NCBI RefSeq assembly: GCF_001039355.2 | Contig: NW_019773581.1 | Coordinates: 89,286 to 130,910, forward strand | Origin: Lingula anatina | Lineage: Eukaryota; Brachiopoda; Lingulata; Lingulida; Lingulidae | Reading direction: 5' to 3' | Length of the DNA: 41,625 nt | Shown here: in pieces, positions 22,930 through 33,767 of the stretch | Layout: every line of letters starts with the position of its first letter | Numbering within the stretch: position 1 is the stretch's first letter | Notes under the pieces: generated by a model | Database searches by the model: none | The model's input: only the letters and a program-made list of their open reading frames with translations | What the model was told of the DNA's origin: nothing | Made by a program: the position numbers and the translations under genes

Positions 22930-23257
22930 ATTACCTGTTGACTGTAGTCGAAACACGACTAGTCTTTTAACATCAAAGTAGACAATGGGTGACAAAATCG
23001 CAGAATTCAAATGATAGATACCTAGTATAATGCATAAGGCAAGTCACGTCTTCTTCCTTACCTACTCTGTCAGCCATCGAAGGTTGACCTCAGATCTACC
23101 ACAAAATAAATTAACCATGTTAGACACGTCCCATAACATAATGTACTCTCTCCATCGGGACTGGTCTTAAACTACCTTACACCACAAAATTTCTATCCCT
23201 AAGCAATTATAACACTTGACAAACATGTAACCACAGTGGTAGGGACGCTGCTTGCTG

Positions 23258-23265
23258 TTATATAC
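23258..23265 (-). promoter_or_regulatory. Candidate TATA box of V8
   Basis: GTATATAA on the minus strand, 329 bp upstream of the V8 ATG; same octamer as upstream of V4, V10 and V11. Confidence 0.35.
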
Positions 23266-23666
23266 GATATGAAACAATATTGTTGTCTGGAATTTATGGC
23301 AAGCGCGCCTTCATACATTCTAAAGCACGTTCACCTACTTTGTTTTATTTATAAGAACCATGCATGCACACGTTTGAAACAAAGTGTTCTTATTCCACAG
23401 CAATCCTCGAGACATGAATTTTCTCATCACTCTGTCCCTGGGATTGCAAGTTTATGAATGATTCACGACTTTTCAGTGTCAGTACGATGAAATACCTTTC
23501 ATTCTGGCTGCTTTAACGAGACAACTTAAACAGTAGCGCCCGTTGAAAATTTACTGTCGTAATTCAAGTACACAATTCAATTAAATTCAACGTACATTCA
23601 ATCACAACTTATCCCTTTAAATTTCCGCATAAATTTCATTTATATTAAACACTCGAACTTTGGTTT

Positions 23667-23668
<2 letters not shown>

Positions 23669-23717
<49 letters not shown>
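23669..23717. repeat. (AC)n microsatellite
   Basis: Uninterrupted AC run of about 48 bp. Confidence 0.95.
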
Positions 23718-23718
<1 letters not shown>

Positions 23719-23909
23719 CAATTATATGACTATGAATATTTCAGGTAAAGCTATATCTATTCTTTTTTTTCTGCATATTTAATGCATGAAAACATGACGT
23801 CGTCTTCTCACCGCATTGATTTTTATCATTTGTACACATAATAATATTCCGCATATTATTCTGGTAACAAGTTCCATATGCGGGATCACGTATATTGCCT
23901 TTCTTTTTA

Positions 23910-24151
23910 GGGCTGATTCCCAATAAAACCATCGTTCTATGTACATCGATCCAACTCCGCGGGTTGGATGCAATCAGATTGAAAGATTAACACGCCTCCT
24001 ACTGGCGTTGAGTAGATTACAGAAAAGCTGGTGATCATACGAGTTCGTTTGAAACAAGAGGAGGCGTGTTAAACTGGTTCCATTTAGCGAAAGTCCCCGC
24101 GGAGTTAGATCGATCGACGTAGACCGATAGTTTTATTGGGAAGGAGACCTT
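23910..24151. mobile_element. Foldback MITE family A, full copy A2
   Basis: Inverted ends: TTCCCAATAAAACCATCG on the left and TTCCCAATAAAACTATCG read back from the right. Both are followed by a GATCGATC-like block and AACTCCGCGGG, and inner arms share ACACGCCTCCT. No open frame. Confidence 0.75.
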
Positions 24152-24975
24152 AGACTTTCCTGTTTTACATTACATCTGATAAATGCTTTTGTCAGCAAAC
24201 AACACGGCTAAAGGATTCAACATGCAGAACAGGGCAATCCGCAGAGATGATAACACATACTTTTTCTCACCTAACACAATTATTTCTCAGCAGAGTTCCA
24301 AATCTGTCTTGAAATTTAATCTTAAATGAACCGACATTCTTAAACAGGCTTGTATCACAGCACATTTTGATCAGGTGAAGAACTATCTTTGACAACTCGT
24401 TCAAATCTAAAAACCCATTGTGTAATGGAGGGTGTGCTTTTAATGTCAGAAAAATTACGAGCTTTTAATGTCAGAAAAATTAAAGCGTTTTAAAATTCTT
24501 TGATGTAATTAATGACTTGTGACAACAATACTTAATGCACCACCTAACTATTTACATGTACAAAAATCTTTGTCTCGAATAAAGAGAAAGCGCATAGGAG
24601 CAAACCTCAAAGAGAACGCGTTGTAAAAATATTATTTGCAATCACTGTTTGGGCTTGGGTGTCAAAACGAGATAAAGGCGAAAATGTACCATTTTACAAA
24701 GTCTGATATGTTTAATCGAAAATTGTCTAATTTATCAAAATGCAGATTAAAAACAATCTCCCCCCTCTTTGTTCCTACCCTGAAATTTTCCATTACCTGT
24801 CAAACTGTGACGGGGGATTCGTCTGATTAAGCCACTGTTTACCAAAAACAGTACCCTGAACTGGCTACTTGGGCATATGTTACTAAAATTGACAGTTATA
24901 ATTATTTATAGTGAAGAACTCACAAAACAAAACCCAACGTTTTATACAGAGATTGTTAACAAATGTGTGACATAC

Positions 24976-26046
24976 CTTAGTGAATTCCGAAAACAAAAAC
25001 GCCATTTGCATTCCGACGAAGCAAAAAAGTGGAATATTTAAATAAATCTTAGGATCCTTCATAAGCGTGAAAATAGCAAGAAGGTGCTTTTTGTTCTCCC
25101 CCACTGTCGATCTCTGATCACGATCCACTTTTTGATCTTTCAGGGTAAAAACTGTGATACATATCCCTATTGTCACCAAACCCATGTAAGATCCAATGAG
25201 GGTGTAAATCAAGAAATCTTCAGGCCTGTGCGGTTGGGACTCCGCCTGCACGGGACCCGACGGCCAGTTATTCGGGCAACTATGTCCGCTACAAAAGGAT
25301 GGAACCCATGTTTCATTTAATAACAGTTTTCCTAGATTATCCGAATCATTTATCACTGAATTATTCCAAAGATTGTCGTGATTGTGTTTTGAAGGTTGAA
25401 GAACGACCATAGAGAGCAAGGAACCGATTACATGGGCTAATTTGAAGGTCGACCAGAAGAAGCCGTTGAAGGTGCTAATTACTTCGTCCGCGTTTCGGCC
25501 AGTGAAGGCGGCGTTCTGGACAGCGGCCGTGGTCACGACGTACCCCTGGGCAGTAAACAGAGGCGTCCAGAACAGACCTAATAGCGCTGATGCGGGAAGC
25601 ATTGTATAAAACTTGGGATAGAAATTGGCTGCGTAGTACAAAAGGCTTAAAACGAGATGTAACAAGATCGTACGCCGAGATGCTAACTTTGCCAGTAAGA
25701 ATGGGGCGTAGAAAGAAGATACTAATAAACTGCCATAGCTTACACTCAAAGACGCCACGCCAAGCCCACCCTCGACGTTCAGGCTGCTCTGAAGATTCTG
25801 AAGACCAAGCCAGCCACTAAATGATATGGTGAATATCGCTGAAACAGCGACGAGATCAAGATACGTTTTCCTTATTTTCCTATTTAAATCCACTTCATCA
25901 ATTTCAGTCGACTCCGATGCATTGTTTGTAATATTTGAGATGTCTTCATAGCAGGAATGTTCGTTATTAAAAAGTCGTAATTCACCTGATATCTTGGAAC
26001 CGCTCATGCTGTCTGGTCTATCTTTACCTGCAGCTAAAACTGACAT
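24976..26046 (-). CDS. UNC93A-like: V9: UNC93-like variable first exon, long N-terminus
   Basis: Encodes 357 residues from ATG at 26044-26046 (MSVLAAGKDRPDSMSGSK); a second Met at residue 14 is possible. The acidic lead is about 60 residues. Landmarks: NLQSSLNVEGGLGV, TPLFTAQGYVVTTAA, loop sequons NNS, NDS and NET, CSGHSCPNNW, PHRPEDFLIYTLIGSYMG, and TM7 ending FSEFTK. TM5 has IGSLLSMVVL, so the WGN motif is lost. The donor is AAG|GTATGT, phase 0, exon end 24976; the open frame beyond it has no family similarity and is intron. It is related to V8 and V10-V12. No local C-terminal exons. Confidence 0.87.
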
Positions 26047-26875
26047 AATGTTGCTTTAGTTACACGACCTGTTTAATAAGTGAATGCATTTCAAACGAAA
26101 GAGAAATGGTATTATGCACAGGAGATACCGGTATATTGGTATATCCTTGTTTTCAAACTTTTCACGTGAAGAACTACAGGGGTCATCACTAAGCTACTGA
26201 GGTGTCTTATTAGGTATCAAAGCACGTAAAACACTGACTCGGTGTCATGAAAAACATATCAGTTAGTGATACTGAAAGATGGAATGTTCATAAATTCTGC
26301 CTCCGCTGACACCTTGCTAATTTAAAACAATAAAACCTACATAAACAAGTGTTCTTACATGCATGTCGCCGGCGCTACCACGTTCAACAATGTTTAACAT
26401 TTAAACTTACATCAAACAAGCCAACTTTACATAAACGATGTCAGACAGACATTTTAAGAACATTGCGATTTCTCACGCGAAATCACTCAATGATAAACAG
26501 GGTTACTTCAGTAGAAAAAAGGTAAATTTTCCGCACAAGACTAAGAAAAAGCACAAGATTAAGTAAGACAAAGCACAAGACTAAGACAAAGGCATTGATA
26601 TGTCAATTCCAATTAAAGAGAAGCGTCTGCGTATCATATAAGCAAAAAAAAAATGATAGTGCCCAAGCTTCAGGCATTTGCTATGCCTATATCAGCATTA
26701 TTTTTGGTTATTTAAAACGTAGTGTCCGTTCAATTAAAAACAACAACCTTTGGTTATTGAATTATTGAATGAACTGCGAGCTTGTTTCGAGCATGTTCTA
26801 TAAAGTTGAAAATGCGATTTTATAAAGTTTATACAATTACAGGTTTCTGAAGGCTGATCCATCTTGAAATTCTTC

Positions 26876-26912
<37 letters not shown>
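26876..26912. repeat. (TAA)n microsatellite
   Basis: Perfect trinucleotide run of about 12 units. Confidence 0.95.
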
Positions 26913-26914
<2 letters not shown>

Positions 26915-26963
26915 CGTTTTAAGAAACTGTTTGCTGGTCACACACACACACACATATACAATT

Positions 26964-26967
26964 AAAA

Positions 26968-27010
<43 letters not shown>

Positions 27011-27013
27011 ATA
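26964..27013. repeat. (AAAT)n microsatellite
   Basis: Perfect tetranucleotide run of about 12 units; a CA-rich tract follows at 27074-27110. Confidence 0.95.
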
Positions 27014-27073
27014 TACCCGAGACAGGTGTGAACCGCAACTCTAAGTTTCGTCAGGTCTTTATTCAAAACCTTG

Positions 27074-27105
<32 letters not shown>

Positions 27106-27777
27106 CACATTTAACCTTAATATGATTTTTTGCTAAAATGTATATTAAGTCTCCAACATGCCACAGTTGTCTGGGCGATCTACGTCTGAAAGACAGTTGT
27201 CGACATTTTTATCTTGTGTGATTTTTTCATTTTTTTTTTTTTTTGACATTTTTATATGTTGCCTATGAAAATGTTGGTGTCGACTAACAGCCTAGGGTGT
27301 TAACTACTGCAGATTTTATTTCAGGCCCAGATACAGGTGTGATACAGCGTGTGACCTCTGGCGGAGGGAGCTAGTGAAGGGCAGTGGTGCAGCGGTTTGT
27401 TTACTAACAGTGGGGTGCACGTGTTGGGGTACTGGGTACTGCCGGTGAGAAAACCAGTAGGTCACTTATGATTAGTTGTCTCACCGTGTCAAACAAACAA
27501 TTGTTATTGAAAATAAATAAATCAGAAAATAGGTAATTTCATCAATGCTGATTAACTGTGATGGTTGATTGTTTGCACGTGCGTCACCAGCTGACATGCA
27601 CGGTTGTTGTCAGTATTATACGGTTATCTACAGTAGCTCAATAAACCGCGATCACCTGTGTTTTGATTTGCATGGTGGCATATCAAAAGATGTTCAGTAA
27701 CTAGTTAGTTTTTGGCATGTGTTATATAGATGTGTGTACCTTGTAAAAGGCCCATCTTGGGTGAAAAATGATTTATA

Positions 27778-27985
27778 CCCCATTTACACTGGACGGCGTC
27801 CTTTCTGCGACCATGAAATTTGGCATCGCTGTGGTCTTAATAAGGAGGCACGGGCATTGATTTTGTATCAGAATGAATGCTCAATGATCGGCCAGTTGTC
27901 GGCACGTAAAATATTATAATTTTTAAACTCTCAAATGGGGCCGTGCTGCTGGACGCAGAAAGGACGCCGCCCAGTGTAGAGGGGG
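27778..27985. mobile_element. Foldback MITE family C
   Basis: Terminal inverted repeats of about 35 bp: left ACACTGGACGGCGTCCTTTC, right reading back ACACTGGGCGGCGTCCTTTC, each ending TGCG. About 140 bp of unrelated sequence lies between. Non-coding. Confidence 0.7.
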
Positions 27986-27989
27986 CTTT

Positions 27990-28078
27990 AGGTACACGAA
28001 GGTTTTATGGTAGACGTCCACTTGTTTAGAAAAAGCCCCCCCCCCCATTGAAATATCTGGCTGCGGGCTTGCAACTTG
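27990..28078. repeat. Diverged fragment of repeat family D
   Basis: Resembles the right half of D1: GGTACAC, a GTCCACT block, AGAAAAAG followed by a C run, then TGGCTG. Abuts element C. Confidence 0.4.
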
Positions 28079-28572
28079 GGGTTTACAATTCATATGCTAG
28101 TAAATTGTTCTACTTGTTGCTATCAGTACTATTTCAAGAGTAACAATTATACACTGAATTAAGTCTTCTTTCGTCAAAATGTAAAATAAAGACATTGTGA
28201 TTTTTGACCACAGAACGGTCAAAATGACCACATCTTTATTCTAATGACTCAAAATGCACCACTGAATACTATAAACACGACAAAAATTAACTTTTCGAGA
28301 AAAGAGAAAGTTCAAACAACAGCTCTGAATAACAAACATTAATCAACATTATATCGTATTAATAATATCTGCATTGACTGGCAGAGTTAAAATATCAGAA
28401 ACGAAAATGCAGAGTTTATGTTGATAGAACTGTTTAACGAATGATTGTCTTTTTCGTAACGTGATTGTCTTATTTATAAACATTTGACAAAAAAGATGTC
28501 CAATTATCACTCTTGGCTGACACGGTTGAATAAAATGGGGGAGGGGAAGAGGAAATGCCCTCCTATCCCCTA

Positions 28573-28588
28573 CCCCCCCCCCCCCCCC
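28573..28588. repeat. Poly(C) tract at the left edge of the duplicated unit
   Basis: Homopolymer of about 16 C, followed by a short CA tract and the first shared base block of the V10/V11 duplication. Confidence 0.9.
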
Positions 28589-28701
28589 AACACACACACA
28601 AACGTTCCTTACCTACAAGTATCTAATATCTATCAAACTATGACGGGGGTTTCATCGGAATGAGTTTTCGATCGCCAATAAGAGTAACCTTTTAACATAG
28701 A

Positions 28702-28872
28702 CAGGCCCTTAGCCAAGGGGGGGGGGGCGGTGGGTTCGAAAGAACCGCCCTTTTTGTCAGGAAAAGGTCCGTTTTGGGTAAAATTTTATATAGGTACACA
28801 TAAGTTTCATTGTAAAAGATCCACTCTTTCAGAAAAAGACCCCCCCTTCTGAATTTGTTGGCTAAAGGCCTG
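28702..28872. mobile_element. Foldback element D, copy D1
   Basis: Ends CAGGCCCTTAGCCAAGG and, read back, CAGGCCTTTAGCCAAC. The interior has a G tract near the left and a C tract near the right. A second copy lies at 32004-32179 in the duplicate unit. Confidence 0.6.
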
Positions 28873-29368
28873 ATAGACGTATCTACCTGATCTTAACAGT
28901 TACATTTACAAGAGCTCACGGAAGGAAACCTAAACTCCATACAGTTCTTATAATGTTAGGTTTTTTACTACAGCTATCTTTGGTTAAACATGCAACTGAT
29001 ATCGTTCATTGTGATATATTGCAAGTAAGCTCATCTTCTAACTTCATTTTAGAAAAAATACAAATTCACTCGATGTTTAGGGTAGTAAGACAAAAGGGTT
29101 AGGAATCAGCAGAATGAAAGATTCTGTTTGAATGCATATATAAGCAGCTAGGAAACTAAACCAGGTTGTGGAAATAGATTACACAATGCACGTGCCTGCC
29201 TCGGCATTCGTTTTGGTGAGAATTTATAAGAACGCTGTGCCTGACTTTGACGGACTGGTCATTTCGAACGGTTTATTAGTTTATTTAATTATTATAATTC
29301 TGCTATGGATCTTTCAGCAAATTATTTATTTATCGAAGAAATTGTTTTGAATATAAAAAATGACGTAC

Positions 29369-30454
29369 CTTTGTGAATTCCGAAAACAAAAATATCATGT
29401 GGAATCCATTGAAGACATACAATGGAATCATTAAAAACAGATTGGGGTCTTTCATAAGGGTGAAGGTCGCCAGAAGCAGCTCCTTCGTCTCGTGCACCGT
29501 GGCCTTTACATCGTGTTCCACTTCTTGCTCTTTCAGGGCAAACGCTGTAATGCACATCCCAATCACAACCAGTCCCAAGTAAGTCCCGACCAATATGTAG
29601 ACCAAGTGATCTTCCGGACGCGGGGATTGCGTCTCAGAGTGAATGTGTCCCATCACCCAATTATCAGGGCAGCTGTGAACGCTACAGACGGATTGCGTTT
29701 GGGTTCGATTGAAAAAGCTATCCCCGAGACCGACTGAGCCATTTCCCAGCGAACTGTTCCTCTCCGAATATCGATTATGCTCCGACTCCTGTAGCACTAA
29801 CGTAGAGAGCAAATTTCCCGAGACTTGGGTTGTGTAGAAGCAGGACCAGAAAACGCCGTTAAACGTACTTATAACTTCGTCCTCGTTGCGTCCGGTGAGG
29901 GCGGCGTTTTGGATGGCAGCGGTGGTCACGATGTACCCCTGGGCGGCGTAGATAGGCGTCCCCAGTATCCCGAATAACAGGGCCCCAGGGATCATGGTGT
30001 AAAACTTGGGGTAAAAATTTGAGGCGTAAAACAAGAGACCGCAGCCGAGGTAGATAAGCAGGGTGTACCTGGGCCCTAGCTTCACGAGAACGTACGGTGC
30101 ATAGAAAGACGATACAATCACAGCCCCGTAGCATACACTCATAGCTGCTACACCAAGGCCGCCTTCAAAATTGAGGCTGCTCTGTAGATTCTGCTGGCTG
30201 TGCCATGCATTAAAAACCACAGTAAATATAATAGTAATCACAGCCAGATCCAGATATGTTCCCCGGATCTTTACGCGTAAATCCTCTTCGTCCATCCCTG
30301 ACGGCTTGCAGTCGGTATCTGAATCATCTGCGTGTTCGTCTACGGGTTTACAGACCCCGGATAGATCACGAGATTGAGGAAATTCCTGTAACGTGTCGGA
30401 CTCGCCCATAACACCAGCTTTACCCTCGCTATTCAAGGACACAGTTTCAGCCAT
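29369..30454 (-). CDS. UNC93A-like: V10: UNC93-like variable first exon (near-identical to V11)
   Basis: Encodes 362 residues from ATG at 30452-30454 (MAETVSLNSEGKAGVMG). The cytosolic lead is about 65 residues and rich in Asp/Glu/Ser. TM1 is at about 66-84, LQSSLNFEGGLGV at 90-102, TM2-TM4 end at TPIYAAQGYIVTTAA (166-180), and TM5 is at about 199-220 with SGNLLSTLVL. The loop has sequons at N233, N238 and N249 and C257-SVHS-C262-P. TM6 is at about 283-306. TM7 is at about 336-358, ending FSEFTK. The donor is AAG|GTACGT, phase 0. It differs from V11 at only four residues (M16T, G65R, Y229N, S246R). Joined to C2-C3 it would be 618 residues. No local C-terminal exons. Confidence 0.88.
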
Positions 30455-30746
30455 CGTGTTGACACAGGTACCGGTGTGCTTGTTCTAGGAGGTAGGTCGA
30501 CGCACTCCGGACACGGTAGACTGTACGTTAATTATCCGAACAGTTGATCACGCCTGCTGCCATCTCAAACCAATGTGCATCGACCCGCGCCTAAGCTTGA
30601 CCTTGATATAAGAAAACGACCGTAATTTCAATCTACTAGAATGATATATTTTACTGTGTACTCATACTCAGTAGCGCTCACAGCATTGATAAACAATTAG
30701 GCCAAAGGGCATATTTCATTTGAGGTCGCACAGTGTGTCGGCCACA

Positions 30747-30754
30747 TTATATAC
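30747..30754 (-). promoter_or_regulatory. Candidate TATA box of V10
   Basis: GTATATAA on the minus strand, 293 bp upstream of the V10 ATG, conserved in the duplicate. Confidence 0.4.
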
Positions 30755-31633
30755 GGAGCTTTAGAAAAACAAGGGGAGGTGCGACCAGGCAGTTTGAATT
30801 AATTTAGTCGGTGTAGTCATTTGTGTAGCATTTAAATTGCTTCATTTGTTATCTGATATTTGAATTGTATGGCGAGGAGGAGTGCTTTAGACATATATGT
30901 GGTAATCGCGAGATCGGAGAAGCCATTTGATTTTCTAGTTGCAAGCTAGTGTATTTATTTGGGTTGCAGGAACCTTGGGTGGCGGATGACGCTCTCGTGT
31001 GATTCTGTTTACAAATATACCTTTACGTTTGACTGTCGATAAGGTTTACACAAACTAGACGATCAATAGTGCATTTGTCCTTCTCTCACCCGCATGTTGC
31101 GGATTACATATTCACACAACAATGGGCATTTTGACACAACTAATTCAAACGTCCACTGGTATATATTAACATTTAATCCTAAACGAATTCGAATGCATTT
31201 CGAAATGTAATGCGTACCTGCTCTCTCTCTCTCTCTCGTCTGCTTTTACTCCTTAATTTTTTATGTATCATTATAATTACAATAATTATTTCATTTATCA
31301 TTTTTCCCTTTTGCTGACATTAGCTCAGATATCAGTCTTGTTATGAACAATATCAAAGCATGTTTACGTAATTGGTAAGCTACATGTACTTGATAAGCTG
31401 AACTGATATAGCGCGAAGTACACGTTCCTAAAGTTTACCAGGTGAAACACATTGATAGTTTATTATGCAGGCGTAACTCGTACAGGGGAATAACCTTTAG
31501 TGAAGCAAGCATAAATTACACCCTGTAACTCGTGTTTGAGGAAAGCTATTTAATATGGAACGAGCACATCTTGTGACTTAACTAGGTCTGTAGGGGTAGA
31601 GAGACAAAAATGGTGTTTAAAAATAATCAACCT

Positions 31634-31686
31634 GGGGGGGGGGGGGGGGGGGGNCACTCACACACACAGACACACACACACACACA
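31634..31686. repeat. Poly(G)-N-(CA)n junction between duplicate units
   Basis: Twenty G, one ambiguous base at 31654, then a CA-rich run. It is the only N in the window and sits exactly between the two duplicated units. Confidence 0.95.
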
Positions 31687-31784
31687 CGTTCCTTACCTAC
31701 AAGTATCTAATATCTATCAAACTATGACGGGGGTTTCATCGGAATGAGTTTTCGATCGCCAATAAGAGTAACCTTTTAACATAG

Positions 31785-32002
31785 GCTCTGTTCTCACAAC
31801 TTTTAGATCGATCTATCACCGCGGGGAGTCTCACTAGATTACTGTCAGATAATCCCCCTTAAGTGTCCGTCCCCGCCTACTACAAGCTTTAAGGGGTAAT
31901 TAACTTTCGTGTCCGCCCGGCTGACCGCTATTTAGCGTGAACCCCCAGGGAGTTAGGTCGATCCAATGTAGGTCGATCTAATCTATGAGAATGGGGTGAT
32001 AG
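31785..32002. mobile_element. Foldback MITE family A, copy A4, with empty site in unit 1
   Basis: Present in unit 2, absent from unit 1, where AACATAG runs straight into ACAGGCCC (28695-28708). ATAG flanks both sides of the insert (31781-31784 and 31999-32002), suggesting a 4 bp target duplication. Imperfect inverted ends share TTAGATCGA blocks. Confidence 0.75.
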
Positions 32003-32003
32003 A

Positions 32004-32179
32004 CAAGCCCGTAGCTAAGGGGGGGGGGGGGGGTCGGTGGGTTCGAAAGAACCGCCCTTTTTGTCAGGAAAAGGTCCGTTTTGGGTAAAATTTTATATAG
32101 GTACACATAAATTTCATTGTAAAAGGTCCACTCTTTCAGAAAAAGACCCCCCCTTCTGAATTTGTTGGCTAAGGGCCTG
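32004..32179. mobile_element. Foldback element D, copy D2
   Basis: Duplicate of D1 with a longer G tract. Confidence 0.6.
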
Positions 32180-32681
32180 ATAGATGTATCTACCTGATCT
32201 TAACAGTTACATTTACAAGAGCTCACGGAAGGAAACCTAAAACTCCATACAGTTCTTATAATGTTAGGTTTTTTACTACAGCTATCTTTGGTTAAACATG
32301 CAACTGATATCGTTCATTGTGATATATTGCAAGTAAGCTCATCTGCTAACTTCATTTTAGAAAAAATACACATTCACTCGATTTTTAGGGTAGTAAGACA
32401 AAAGGGTTAGGAATCAGCAGAATGAAAGATTCGGTTTGAATGCATATATAAGCAGCTAGGAAACTAAACCAGGTTGTGGAAATAGATTACACAATGCACG
32501 TGCCTGCCTCGGCATTCGTTAACTTTTGGTGAGAATTTATAAGAACACTGTACCTGACTTTGACGGACTGGTCATTTCGAACGGTTTATTATTTTATTTT
32601 ATTATTATAATTCTGCTATGGATCTTTCAACAAATTATTTATTTATCGAAGAATTTGTTTTGAATATAAAAAATAACGTAC

Positions 32682-33767
32682 CTTTGTGAATTCCGAAAAC
32701 AAAAATATCATGTGGAATCCATTGAAGACATACAATGGAATCATTAAAAACAGATTGGGGTCTTTCATAAGGGTGAAGGTCGCCAGAAGCAGCTCCTTCG
32801 TCTCGTGCACCGTGGCCTTTACATCGTGTTCCACTTCTTGCTCTTTCAGGGCAAACGCTGTAATGCACATCCCAATCACAACCAGTCCCAAGTAAGTCCC
32901 GACCAATATGTAGACCAAGTGATCTTCCGGACGCGGGGATTGCGTCTCAGAGTGAATGTGTCCCATCACCCAATTATCAGGGCAGCTGTGAACGCTACAG
33001 ACGGATTGCGTTTGAGTTCGATTGAAAAAGCGATCCCCGAGACCGACTGAGCCATTTCCCAGCGAACTGTTCCTCTCCGAATTTCGATTATGCTCCGACT
33101 CCTGTAGCACTAACGTAGAGAGCAAATTTCCCGAGACTTGGGTCGTGTAGAAGCAGGACCAGAAGACGCCGTTAAAAGTACTTATAACTTCGTCCTCGTT
33201 GCGTCCGGTGAGGGCGGCGTTTTGGATGGCAGCGGTGGTCACGATGTACCCCTGGGCGGCGTAGATAGGCGTCCCCAGTATCCCGAATAACAGGGCCCCA
33301 GGGATCATGGTGTAAAACTTGGGGTAAAAATTTGAGGCGTAAAACAAGAGACCGCAGCCGAGGTAGATAAGCAGGGTGTACCTGGGCCCTAGCTTCACGA
33401 GAACGTACGGTGCATAGAAAGACGACACAATCACCGCCCCGTAGCACACACTCATAGCTGCTACACCAAGGCCGCCTTCAAAATTGAGGCTGCTCTGTAG
33501 ATTCTGCTGGCTGTGCCATGCATTAAAAACCACAGTGAATATAATAGTAATCACAGCCAGATCCAGATATGTTCTCCGGATCTTTACGCGTAAATCCTCT
33601 TCGTCCATCCCTGACGGCTTGCAGTCGGTATCTGAATCATCTGCGTGTTCGTCTACGGGTTTACAGACCCCGGATAGATCACGAGATTGAGGAAATTCCT
33701 GTAACGTGTCGGACTCGCCCGTAACACCAGCTTTACCCTCGCTATTCAAGGACACAGTTTCAGCCAT
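32682..33767 (-). CDS. UNC93A-like: V11: UNC93-like variable first exon (near-identical to V10)
   Basis: Encodes 362 residues from ATG at 33765-33767. Same architecture as V10: acidic cytosolic lead, LQSSLNFEGGLGV, TPIYAAQGYIVTTAA, three loop sequons, CSVHSCPDNW, SPRPEDHLVYILVG and TM7 ending FSEFTK. The donor is AAG|GTACGT, phase 0, exon end 32682. Against V10 it has Thr16, Arg65, Asn229 and Arg246. Arg65 (VKIRRTYLD) matches the basic pair seen in V8 and V9 (RRKIRQ, RKIRKT), so V11 may hold the ancestral state there. It could be a true tandem duplicate or the second allele wrongly placed in tandem, because the junction carries the N. Confidence 0.85.

Larger units (their letters stand above)
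22930..24975. other. Inter-cassette region V8-V9
   Basis: V8 upstream region, an (AC)n tract, foldback element A2, and a two-unit short tandem of GCTTTTAATGTCAGAAAAAT near 24437-24480. No coding exon seen. Confidence 0.55.
26047..29368. other. Inter-cassette region V9-V10, repeat rich
   Basis: 3.3 kb holding (TAA)n, (AAAT)n and CA tracts, foldback elements C and D, and the left edge of the V10/V11 duplicated unit (from about 28604). No coding exon seen. Confidence 0.55.
28604..31633. repeat. Tandem duplication unit 1 (contains V10)
   Basis: About 3.03 kb nearly identical to 31686-34950, including V10/V11, upstream and downstream sequence. It starts at CGTTCCTTACCTACAAG and ends at AAAAATAATCAACC. 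Unit 1 lacks the 218 bp element-A insertion present in unit 2. Confidence 0.9.
30455..32681. other. Inter-cassette region V10-V11, duplication junction
   Basis: V10 upstream region to 31633, the G-tract/N/CA junction, then unit 2 with element A4 and element D2. No coding exon. Confidence 0.6.
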
